This document shows, in pieces, positions 45,720 to 53,054 of a DNA stretch of 64,000 nt. The stretch is from an uncultured Prevotella sp. (GTDB lineage Bacteria > Bacteroidota > Bacteroidia > Bacteroidales > Bacteroidaceae). The position numbers and the translations under genes are program-made. The stretch spans positions 1 to 64,000 of the forward strand of contig CAJOCR010000010.1 of assembly GCA_905236755.1 (NCBI GenBank). Reading direction: 5' to 3'. The notes below the pieces were generated by a model. The model did no database searches and was not told the origin of the DNA. It saw only the letters and a list, made by a program, of their open reading frames with translations. How positions within the stretch are numbered: position 1 is the stretch's first letter; every line of letters starts with the position of its first letter.

Positions 45720-45760
45720 CGAATATGCTTCTGCTAAATGACAAAGCAAACTCCTATTAC

Positions 45761-45955
45761 CTATACCCTACCCATACTACAACCATACTATAACTATACC
45801 CTTCCTCCGTCTGTTGTCCGTTTGTTGTTCGTTTGTTGTCCGTTTGTTGTCCGTTTGTTTAACGAACAACAAACGAACTTCAAACGGTCTTCAATCGAAC
45901 TCTTAGCCTTGTTAGAGTATAGTTGTAGTATAGTTACAGTATGGCTATGATATAG
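45761..45955. repeat. Long imperfect hairpin with 11-bp tandem repeats
   Basis: Arms of about 42 bases (45761-45802 and 45914-45955) are imperfectly complementary with GTATAG/TATAGTT-like words. Between them CCGTTTGTTGT is repeated about five times with an 11-base period (45807-45861) and then folds back onto AACGAACAACAAACGAAC (about 45860-45878). No gene is seen here. Confidence 0.7.
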
Positions 45956-45973
45956 TAATAACAAGCTTATGAC

Positions 45974-46016
45974 TTGCAATAATACAGAAAAAATGCCTAT
46001 CTTTGCATTATTGCAA
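45974..46016 (+). promoter_or_regulatory. Promoter and candidate operator of the DUF5053 gene
   Basis: TTG (45974-45976), 21 bases, TATCTTTG (45998-46005). A perfect 10-bp inverted repeat TTGCAATAAT (45974-45983) / ATTATTGCAA (46007-46016) spans the -33 box and the start region, a good operator or leader-hairpin layout. Confidence 0.6.
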
Positions 46017-46054
46017 ACAACCCCTTCGGGGAGGACACAACAAGATATATAAAA

Positions 46055-46294
46055 ATGGAAGCAAAACAGCAAAGAGTAACAGTACGCCAGGTATTGGCAG
46101 ACGTATATGAGGAAATCAACTGGGCATATCTTGCTAAGAATTATTTCGGCAAATCTCGCTCATGGCTCTATCACAAATTTAGTGGCATGAACAACGGAGT
46201 GGAGGACGATTTCAACGATATCGACCGCGAAAAATTGAAAAGTGCTCTTCATGATATTGCAGCTCGTATTATACAAGCTGCAGATAGGCTTTAA
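46055..46294 (+). CDS. DUF5053-type small protein, 79 aa
   Basis: Small cytoplasmic protein starting MEAKQQRVTVRQVLADVYEEI and containing YLAKNYFGKSRSWLYHKFSGMNNGV, which looks like a helix-turn-helix-type DNA-binding segment, then DREKLKSALHDIAARIIQAADRL. The DUF5053 assignment is from memory. It has its own promoter with an inverted repeat and a strong terminator 30 bases downstream. It might be an orphan regulator or a toxin/antitoxin-type component. The next gene uses an almost identical promoter core. Confidence 0.75.
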   Translation: MEAKQQRVTVRQVLADVYEEINWAYLAKNYFGKSRSWLYHKFSGMNNGVEDDFNDIDREKLKSALHDIAARIIQAADRL

Positions 46295-46323
46295 CTCATA
46301 GCCTAATTTTTTATTTAACACCT

Positions 46324-46358
46324 GAGGATGCGCCTACACATAGCGCATCCTCTTTCTT
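46324..46358 (+). terminator. Terminator after the DUF5053 gene
   Basis: GAGGATGCGC (46324-46333) with GCGCATCCTC (46343-46352), a perfect 10-bp stem followed by a T-rich run. Confidence 0.88.
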
Positions 46359-46414
46359 TTTTATTTAGCCAACCATTCCAAAGCAGCCATGTCCATAAAA
46401 GATTTATCATTAGC

Positions 46415-46447
46415 TTTGTTGTGATTAGCTAAAAATGCCTATCTTTG
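46415..46447 (+). promoter_or_regulatory. Promoter of the 50-aa gene
   Basis: TTTG (46415-46418), 21 bases, TATCTTTG (46440-46447). The core AAAAATGCCTATCTTTGCA matches the DUF5053 promoter. Confidence 0.65.
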
Positions 46448-46475
46448 CAATATTGTTATAAAGAAAGGAAAATGG

Positions 46476-46628
46476 ATGGAAACAATTCTCAACGATTATC
46501 ACAAAAAGATAAATTCGATAAAGATTCAATCTGTGACATCTTGGAGCAAGCTGAAACTATCTCACAAAGAGTGCTTGAATCAATTCAAGAGACTGCAAGC
46601 ACAACGCATTGCAAGAAACACTAAGTAA
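46476..46628 (+). CDS. Small hypothetical protein, 50 aa (frame uncertain)
   Basis: ATG at 46476 to TAA at 46626-46628 encodes METILNDYHKKINSIKIQSV and so on, a basic helical peptide with one Trp. An overlapping frame, ATG at 46472 to TAA at 46622-46624, also encodes exactly 50 aa (MDGNNSQRLSQKDKFDKDSI at the start). The two ATGs overlap (ATGGATGG) after an AAAGGAA leader. The unit has its own promoter and terminator, so one frame is probably expressed; the first is preferred for its even amphipathic pattern, without proof. Confidence 0.5.
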   Translation: METILNDYHKKINSIKIQSVTSWSKLKLSHKECLNQFKRLQAQRIARNTK

Positions 46629-46655
46629 TAATGAAGATTGAACCGAAATAAAGAT

Positions 46656-46690
46656 TAAAGGCTCTCGCAGAAATTCTGCAAGAGCCTTTA
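46656..46690 (+). terminator. Terminator after the 50-aa gene
   Basis: TAAAGGCTCT and AGAGCCTTTA enclose GCAG/CTGC with mismatched bases and end in a T-rich run, making a strong hairpin. Confidence 0.82.
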
Positions 46691-46790
46691 TTTTATCATT
46701 TATCATTTATCATTTAGCACGCCAACGGCGTGCGCTTAAAAGGTGGCGTAATGCCTCTATTGGTGAATAGATAATCATTCTTGGACCAGC

Positions 46791-47285
46791 CTATGCGTCA
46801 GCAAATACTTTGCCGTCGTCAAGGGTTATCTTGAGTTTTGCGTATTCGCAATGGAAATCGTTTTTAAGACGTTCTAAATAGCGTTTGCTCTCCCACAGGC
46901 ACATTGGCAGGTCGTGAAGGAGATAGTTACCACATGCTTCAGGTTTGGTTGCTGGCACTTCTGTCTGCGTGAGTATCCATTCAAGACACTGAATAGTGAG
47001 TTCACGCATATCCTGAACAGTATATTCGCCTGTCATAACTACATACATACCTGTGAGGCATCCCATAGGACCTACATACACTACATTGTCCTTAGCTGAT
47101 GAATTGCGAAACCATGTAGCCATAAGATGCTCAAGGCTGTGCATGGCTGCAGGTGCAACAGCTGGCTCTTTGTTAGGCTCTGTGATGCGAAGGTCGAATG
47201 TTGTGAAACCCTTGTCTTTTCTTGATACATAAATACCTGGTTTCAACTTTGTATGATCGATTGTAAAACTCTGTATTACTTCCAT
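46791..47285 (-). CDS. luxS: S-ribosylhomocysteine lyase (AI-2 synthase)
   Basis: LuxS, 164 aa, cleaves S-ribosylhomocysteine to homocysteine and DPD, the AI-2 precursor. The metal ligands are H49 and H53 (MHSLEHLM) and C118 (EACGNY). The catalytic Cys is in GPMGCLTG (about C76). The first motif reads HSLEH rather than the commoner HTxEH. It is a single-gene unit with its -7 box 28 bases upstream, next to repeat III-3. Confidence 0.96.
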   Translation of the reverse strand: MEVIQSFTIDHTKLKPGIYVSRKDKGFTTFDLRITEPNKEPAVAPAAMHSLEHLMATWFRNSSAKDNVVYVGPMGCLTGMYVVMTGEYTVQDMRELTIQCLEWILTQTEVPATKPEACGNYLLHDLPMCLWESKRYLERLKNDFHCEYAKLKITLDDGKVFADA

Positions 47286-47312
47286 AATGTATTATTGTTT
47301 TGATTTTCGATG

Positions 47313-47320
47313 CAAAGGTA
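47313..47320 (-). promoter_or_regulatory. -7 box of luxS
   Basis: TACCTTTG on the minus strand, 28 bases from the ATG (47285). The 21 bases right of it (47323-47343) recur upstream of the MFS gene and abut repeat III-3. Confidence 0.6.
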
Positions 47321-48142
47321 CAAATTTAATGTGGAATTACGAAGTAATCATCGACTGAGTGCTTGCTGTCGGCTTGCCGGTGCAAGCATAAAGACGAAGG
47401 AGGTAATTAGTTGCCCTACGGGCAATTATTGAATTATTCAATTTATTTAAGGAAAATAGAGAGCAAAGACTCAGATGAGTCTTATGATGTACTTGATATA
47501 CACTCTTTTATAAATACAAGCATTTAACAAGATTGTATACAAGTCCATCCCCACTACGTGGGCTTGCTCTCTTTCGAAAATGCAGCAAAGCTGCTAAAAT
47601 TACGCTAACGCGTATAAAATAAGTTACTATATGATAAATTTTATGCCGAAGGCAATTTTGGCGCAAAGCGCCCTATTTTCTAAGAAGATGATAGGCTTTA
47701 GCCTAATGAGTTTATGATGCAGGCTGTTGAAAACTTAAATCATTAAAAGAGCAGAATGCTCTTATCATCTTCATTTTCTTTTGATTATGAATATTATACA
47801 GAATATATTTAAAATTTCAACACAGGATTTTGCGAGTGACCCCCAAAAAAGAAGGGGTTTGCTTCTCAGCAGCCCCTTCTGGATTTATAATCATTAAAGA
47901 TTTTCATGTAAAAAAGCGAAAATAAAAATTAACCCAAAAAAATGCGAATAACCACGAATAACCTAAATAAATGAAATTAACCAATATTATAATCTAATAT
48001 ATAATAGCGAAACAAATCTATTGTCTCTTTTTATATCACAAATATACACATGAAAACAATACGTGTCAAGAGGTAAAGGCCTTGTAAATTAAAATTATAG
48101 TTATTTTTTCTTCCGAAAAGCCCAAATACTTCCGTTTGGAAC
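47321..48142. repeat. Structured repeat block: III-3 and composite B
   Basis: III-3 (47345-47409) is identical to III-2. A GCCC/GGGC-type hairpin follows (about 47412-47424). Cloverleaf B-I (outer stem 47458-47466 with 47564-47572) is a near copy of A. The spacer holds hairpins GCAGC/GCTGC, ACGC/GCGT, TGCC/GGCA and GGCGC/GCGCC (47582-47672). B-II (outer stem 47684-47693 with 47763-47772; TAGGCT/AGCCTA; AAGAGCA/TGCTCTT) has a shortened middle arm. An AGAAGGGG/CCCCTTCT hairpin lies at about 47850-47881. The remainder to 48142 is AT-rich with nothing recognised. Confidence 0.7.
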
Positions 48143-48183
48143 AAAAAAAATGCCCTCCCCTGCATTTTTGTCGCAGAGGAGAG
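48143..48183 (-). terminator. Terminator after the DUF4374 gene
   Basis: Minus strand: CTCTCCTCTGC pairs with GCAGGGGAGGGC, with a small mismatch, followed by eight T residues. Confidence 0.75.
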
Positions 48184-48202
48184 CTGGATGAGAGGTTGTT
48201 TC

Positions 48203-49432
48203 CTACTCAAAGAAATGGAAAAATGCGATGTTGCCAGTTGAGCTAAGAACCTGCTTTACTGTTTCTGTTGTTGGGTTATAGGCAAAGATGCCGGCTGCAT
48301 TTACTCCGTATGAAGAGAAATAGACTTCACCATTATGGCATTCTATTGCTACACTATGTCCATCGGTATATGGAATGCCTTCTATCTTCTTTATTGTCTT
48401 GTTCTTAAGATCAATGATTACTGGCAATGAGTTGCGGGCAGTATATGGATTGTCGGTCATCAGTTCCATTACACCAACATATGCCGCCACTTTGCTGTTG
48501 CCAAGATACTTGCAGTTATAGATTGAAACAGCCTTATAAGGGCATCCTTCGATAGATGTCTTGCTTATATCCCATGTCTTGCTGGCATCGAAAGACTGAC
48601 TTCCTGCTGGGATGCATACGAATCCAGTCTTTACATACTCTGGGTTGTAACCAAAATAACCAGCACATGCTATATAGATGTCGTTTTGTTCGTTCTGGAA
48701 TATCATATCCTTCAGATGAGGACGTGTAGGGAAGCAAAGTGCTGTTTCTTTCTCTGATGCTATCTTTACTACTTTGTCTGTGTTGATATCAATGACTGCA
48801 ACATCTATCTGGCGATAGTCGTCGTAAGGCATCCAGTTAGCACCTATCTGATCTAATGCAAGATAGAAATAGCCATCACGAATCAAACCTGCTGCCGGGT
48901 CGGCACTATTGTCACCGTGTGCATAAGGGGTAAGGTCGATCTCGCCTGTCTGCTGCATTGTAGTTGGATTGATGATCATTACCTTTCCTAAATTGTAGAG
49001 TGGTACATAGGCTTTGGTTGCAGACACCTGCACAAGGTTATATGGTGAGGAATTAGGGATTATCTGCATCTCGCCAACATGCTTTATTCCTTTGGCTGTG
49101 TGCTGATACTTATAAATACATTGCTTGCCAGTTGTGCCTGTTTCTGGAAAGAGGTACACATCATTGCCTACGATGGAAAGAGTTGAACTGAAACCTGTTT
49201 GAATACCCTTGCTTAAATCAAGTGTTCCTGAGAGTTCAGAAATCTGCTGAAGATATGTCTGACCGCTTGCGCCATCAATATTCTTCAGGGTTGTTTCCAG
49301 CAGGATATTTCCTTCGCCACCAAGGACTTCCTCGGTAGAAGGATTATCGTTGTTGTTACTGTCACATGACGTGGCTAAAGCCACCATTACACTCATGGCA
49401 AGTACTTGCCAGTTTTTAATACTTACTTTCAT
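48203..49432 (-). CDS. DUF4374-type surface lipoprotein (beta-propeller)
   Basis: Exported lipoprotein of 409 aa; the signal ends in MVALATSC with the lipid-acceptor Cys at about 23, followed by an acidic/Asn-rich linker. The body has repeating VYLF, YVPLYNLGKVMIINPTTM and YFYLALDQIG blade-like motifs, suggesting a beta-propeller. It starts 14 bases after the TonB-receptor gene stops, so the two form one operon. In Bacteroides a DUF4374-type lipoprotein acts with a TonB receptor to bind xenosiderophore (XusB/XusA) as I recall; a comparable iron- or ligand-uptake role is inferred, not shown. Confidence 0.75.
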   Translation of the reverse strand: MKVSIKNWQVLAMSVMVALATSCDSNNNDNPSTEEVLGGEGNILLETTLKNIDGASGQTYLQQISELSGTLDLSKGIQTGFSSTLSIVGNDVYLFPETGTTGKQCIYKYQHTAKGIKHVGEMQIIPNSSPYNLVQVSATKAYVPLYNLGKVMIINPTTMQQTGEIDLTPYAHGDNSADPAAGLIRDGYFYLALDQIGANWMPYDDYRQIDVAVIDINTDKVVKIASEKETALCFPTRPHLKDMIFQNEQNDIYIACAGYFGYNPEYVKTGFVCIPAGSQSFDASKTWDISKTSIEGCPYKAVSIYNCKYLGNSKVAAYVGVMELMTDNPYTARNSLPVIIDLKNKTIKKIEGIPYTDGHSVAIECHNGEVYFSSYGVNAAGIFAYNPTTETVKQVLSSTGNIAFFHFFE

Positions 49433-49446
49433 CTTTTTGTTGTTAA

Positions 49447-51807
49447 TTATTTAAAAATATATCTTATTTTCATACCTAAGCTGCGACCAGGAAGTGGGCG
49501 GTTGAACTCGGATATTACTTTGGCATCAGTTATGTTTTTTACTTTTCCTGAAATAAAGAGTCGCTGATTCATAAAGCTATGTTCGAATCCGAGGTCAAGA
49601 GTGGTGCTTCTTGGAATTCTACGCTTGGCATTTTCTGTTACCTCGAAGTCATAGTAATATTCATCAATAAACGAGAGGTCGGCAAAGAGTCGTGTGTTCT
49701 GTCCCTTACCGCCAAAGAGGTTTTCTTTATGGAATTCAAGTCCTGCATTTGCCATGAGATAAGGGATATTAGGTATTCGCATGTTCTTTGTTGGGTTGGC
49801 AATATTTGAGCCGTCACCATATTCACGTGTATCTCTCATATCCTGATAGGTGGCATTGAGATAGCCGTAAAGGAAAGGAAACATATCTGCCTTAATCTCG
49901 AACTCTACACCTAATGTGCGCATCTCTCCGAAGTTCTGATATTGTGCACCAAGGATTCCTGCTGTGAAGCGAATCATGTCTTTAAGATACATGTAATAGC
50001 CACTAAGCTCTATCTGAAGGTTACTTGGGTGTTTGCCTGTGAGATCGTATAACAATCCTGCATTAAAGCTGAGATTACGCTCTGGCAGCAGTTGTTCTGA
50101 AGGCGAAACGGTATAACCATCGCCAAGCAACTCTGTTTCTGTAGGGATGCGCACATCGTAACCGCCCGACAACTTTGCCATGAAAGCAGGAGTGAAACGA
50201 TAGCGCATGGCTTCACTGAAGCCTATACTCGTTTTGTTTAGCTTTATATCTTCAACTGGTGTATTGATATATATGTTTTGGTATTTTGTCTTCATTGAAT
50301 ACCAATAGAAACGAGTAGTCAATGAGTTCAGGAACTTATCGTTGGTGGTGCGGTAATCATAAGACAAGCCCCCTACCCAACTTCTCATTCGAGAATGGAA
50401 ATCAACTTTCTTACCTATACTCTTCTCTTTGAGTGGATCAGAGGGGTCTCCATTAGCCATTGTGAATACTGAATTGAAACTCAAAGAATGGTTCTTGGTG
50501 ATTAGATATTCGAGATTGAGCTTATTGAGCAATGTAAACTTATGATTATCTGACTGTGAAGCATAACGTGTTTCGAGCTCTCCTCCATAAGGCGATGAAG
50601 AAGGATAGCTGTTACCATTCCAGTCGTACCATACTTTTGCTGTGTCTATAAGCTGGTATTGTGTATAAGCAACGGCTGTTGACATATCGAAGTCTAAACC
50701 CTCTAAAAGAAAATTGTCTTTCTTCAGTTTGTTGATAGCACCATACACACGTGAACGGGAATGTGCCTGACGAATATCAGTTTCTACACCTTGTATGTCT
50801 TTATATGTGTCGATATATGTTGGTTCGAACTCTACTTCATCGAACCACCATTTATATGCCTTTAGGCTTCCACCACAAAGGATTTTCTTATATGTATCGT
50901 GGTCGCGTTTTATCTTTAAACCTTTCACATAAGGCGATTCCATTGTGTAGTTGTTGCCTGCATAGGTGTAGCCACCACCAACACCAAAGACCAAACCAGC
51001 ATCTTTAAGATGACGCTTCAACACGGCTTGAACCTTATTGCTGTTGAACGACTCAAGAGAACAACTAATATCGGCATAACGGTCGGGATATTCCTTTAAG
51101 ACAATATTTACGGCTCCACCCATTGATGAGCCACCAAACTTAGCAGGCACAATACCTTTGTATATTTCGATGCGGTCGATCATGTCAAGAGGAATGTCGT
51201 TAAGATCAACATAATCTGATTGATCGTTCATTGGTGTTTCATCAAGGAACAAACCAATGCGCTTGCCCTCAAGTCCACGCAACGATAATCTTGAGGCACT
51301 ACCAACACCACCAGTAGAACGAATAGCAACACCAACGGTCTTGGCAAGAATGTCTTGCACATTGCCGACAGTACCCTGCAGTTGCTTCATACTGATGACC
51401 GTTACTGGCATAGCCTGCTCACGTATCTTTCGTGCCTCGCTCTTTGCTGTTACAACAACTTCTTTAAGCGATTGCGATTGTGCTGTAAGCCGTATTATCG
51501 ACTTTTTATCGTTATCAGCACTTACACTGATCTTCTGTGTCTTACTTGTGTAACCAACGTAGTTAATGGTGATAGTGTAAGTGCCCACAGGAATATCAGG
51601 CACGGAGTATTCGCCATTGGCATCAGTGAGAACTGTTTTCTTCAGCTCTTCAATAAAGAGTGTTGCACCAGAAAGCGGTTCTTTACTTGCTGCATCTATA
51701 ACCACTCCCTCTATATGTGCATTGGGTGTTTCGGCAGCCACAGCGCCTGTAATGCCAACACCCGTAAGCATAATTACTGAAAGGAAAATTTGAAATAATT
51801 GTTTCAT
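49447..51807 (-). CDS. TonB-dependent receptor (siderophore/vitamin-type)
   Basis: Outer-membrane transporter of 786 aa. Signal peptide to about residue 25 (AVAAE), carboxypeptidase-regulatory-like domain (about 30-115: IEGVVIDAASKEPLSGATLF), plug (about 135-240) with VISMKQLQGTVGNVQDIL and GSASRLSLRGLEGKRIGLFLDETPMND, then the barrel, ending LGMKIRYIFK. The plug motifs (MIDRIEIYKGIVPAKFGGSSMGGAVNI) are those of siderophore/cobalamin receptors rather than SusC. It is paired with a DUF4374 lipoprotein and a TetR gene. No promoter box is clear upstream. Confidence 0.9.
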   Translation of the reverse strand: MKQLFQIFLSVIMLTGVGITGAVAAETPNAHIEGVVIDAASKEPLSGATLFIEELKKTVLTDANGEYSVPDIPVGTYTITINYVGYTSKTQKISVSADNDKKSIIRLTAQSQSLKEVVVTAKSEARKIREQAMPVTVISMKQLQGTVGNVQDILAKTVGVAIRSTGGVGSASRLSLRGLEGKRIGLFLDETPMNDQSDYVDLNDIPLDMIDRIEIYKGIVPAKFGGSSMGGAVNIVLKEYPDRYADISCSLESFNSNKVQAVLKRHLKDAGLVFGVGGGYTYAGNNYTMESPYVKGLKIKRDHDTYKKILCGGSLKAYKWWFDEVEFEPTYIDTYKDIQGVETDIRQAHSRSRVYGAINKLKKDNFLLEGLDFDMSTAVAYTQYQLIDTAKVWYDWNGNSYPSSSPYGGELETRYASQSDNHKFTLLNKLNLEYLITKNHSLSFNSVFTMANGDPSDPLKEKSIGKKVDFHSRMRSWVGGLSYDYRTTNDKFLNSLTTRFYWYSMKTKYQNIYINTPVEDIKLNKTSIGFSEAMRYRFTPAFMAKLSGGYDVRIPTETELLGDGYTVSPSEQLLPERNLSFNAGLLYDLTGKHPSNLQIELSGYYMYLKDMIRFTAGILGAQYQNFGEMRTLGVEFEIKADMFPFLYGYLNATYQDMRDTREYGDGSNIANPTKNMRIPNIPYLMANAGLEFHKENLFGGKGQNTRLFADLSFIDEYYYDFEVTENAKRRIPRSTTLDLGFEHSFMNQRLFISGKVKNITDAKVISEFNRPLPGRSLGMKIRYIFK

Positions 51808-51814
51808 ATATTTG

Positions 51815-51900
51815 TAAGTTTTTGAGTTTTATAGTTTATGAGTGTTCATTAGTTCTTGAGTTTATGAGTCGGTAAGTTTATGAGTTAGTGAGGGACAAAA
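51815..51900. repeat. Tandem 8-mer repeat in the TonB-receptor leader
   Basis: TTTATGAG-type octamers (TTTTTGAG, TTTATGAG, TTAGTGAG) recur about eight times. It lies between the receptor gene start and the tetR terminator. Confidence 0.55.
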
Positions 51901-51936
51901 GAGAACATTCGTTCGTTTCGTTCTGCAACAAAAAAA

Positions 51937-51962
51937 AGAGCCGCTCTTGAAAGAGCGACTCT
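51937..51962 (-). terminator. Terminator after the TetR gene
   Basis: AGAGCCGCTCTT (51937-51948) pairs with AAGAGCGACTCT (51951-51962), with one mismatch; minus-strand T-run at 51930-51937. Confidence 0.82.
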
Positions 51963-51997
51963 AATTTTAAATATCATACCTTTACCCATGATTTTTA

Positions 51998-52615
51998 TTA
52001 TTCTACGTTCATTAGTTTTTTCCATCCTCCAGTTACATATCTTACATACTCATTGAGGAAACGTTCTGTTTCCTCGTGAGACAGTTCCTCGTGCAGAGCT
52101 GTTTCTTTCATCATATCAATCCAACAAGACGATGTATATCGCAAAAAGAAACGTGATATATCGGTATTCAGTTCTGGATGCAATCTCTTCATTTCATCCA
52201 TATACTCAACACTCTTCTCTGTGCATCTGTCAATCCACTTTTCAAGATAATCCTGATACATTGAACTCTGTGAATATAGAAAGAGCAGTTTAATTTCTTG
52301 ATGATAATTGGTAACTATCCTCATTATCTCGTTCAAAGAACCACGGATATAATCTTCTGATGTAAAGATATCGAGAGATAAGCCACCAGGCTTGTTATGT
52401 CTTTCCAACATTCTATCCATCTCATTCAGCAAAGGACGAAGAACAACTGTGAGCAGTTCGTCTTTGCTGCTGAAATAGTTATATATATTGCTTAAGCCTA
52501 TGCCCGACAATTTTGAAATCTCACGCATAGACACTGCTTTATAGCCTTTTTGGAGGAACGCTTTTCGAGCGGTGTTCAGTAATAGTTTTCGTGTATTATC
52601 CTTTACGACTTGCAT
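51998..52615 (-). CDS. TetR/AcrR-family transcriptional regulator
   Basis: One-component repressor-type protein of 205 aa. The N-terminal helix-turn-helix (about 10-60) reads NTARKAFLQKGYKAVSMREISKLSGIGLSNIYNYFSSKDELL, a textbook TetR DNA-binding domain. The C-terminal ligand domain is helical and unassigned. It is transcribed toward the TonB-receptor/DUF4374 operon and separated from it by a terminator, so it is a candidate regulator of that uptake system. Confidence 0.93.
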   Translation of the reverse strand: MQVVKDNTRKLLLNTARKAFLQKGYKAVSMREISKLSGIGLSNIYNYFSSKDELLTVVLRPLLNEMDRMLERHNKPGGLSLDIFTSEDYIRGSLNEIMRIVTNYHQEIKLLFLYSQSSMYQDYLEKWIDRCTEKSVEYMDEMKRLHPELNTDISRFFLRYTSSCWIDMMKETALHEELSHEETERFLNEYVRYVTGGWKKLMNVE

Positions 52616-53054
52616 TATTTAAAAGCTAATAATTCTGGTGCAAAGGTCGCAAAATAATAAATTACCTACAATACCTAAATCAAGTGATTTTTAAAACCTC
52701 TCCCCGACCCTCTCCGAGGGAGAGGGAGAGATTATTCTGAGTTTTCAGAATATTCCGAGTATTCTGAATTTTCCGATTACTCTGATTATTCCGATAAATC
52801 CGATAATTCATCAAAAAGCCCTTACAGAGAAAATCTGTAAGGGCTTTGATATTATAATTCTAACTTTTTCTGTTAGTTCTCCTTCCCCCCAAAAAAATGA
52901 AAATATTGAAATATTGAAAATGGAAAGATTAAAAGCGCTGTGCGCTTCTTTATCATTTTTCATTTTTCATTTATCATTTAGCGGCATAGCCGCGCAGATT
53001 TATCATTTTTCATTTAGCTCTCCTCCCCTCACGAGGGGAGGCTGGGTAGGGTCT
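52616..53054. repeat. Non-coding gap with palindromes and phased short repeats
   Basis: GC-rich palindrome copy 5 (52697-52730) is followed by degenerate TTCTGA/TTCCGA repeats (about 52733-52810), a strong bidirectional terminator (52815-52847), an AAGCGCT/GCGCTT hairpin (about 52931-52947), TTTATCAT words around a GCGGC/GCCGC hairpin (about 52979-52992) and GC-rich copy 6 (53018-53052). No gene is seen. Confidence 0.6.
52815..52847. terminator. Bidirectional terminator downstream of nuoN
   Basis: AAAGCCCTTACAGA (52815-52828) pairs perfectly with TCTGTAAGGGCTTT (52834-52847) over a five-base loop. On the minus strand it has a T-run and could end nuo transcription. Confidence 0.82.

Noticed and set aside
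45807..45861. Tandem 11-mers as a CRISPR array
   Set aside because: Units are contiguous with no spacers and no cas genes are in the window.
46358..46440. Minus-strand fragment ending FMDMAALEWLAK as a gene remnant
   Set aside because: About 23 codons between stops, with no start signal or recognised family; possibly a decayed gene end but not supportable.
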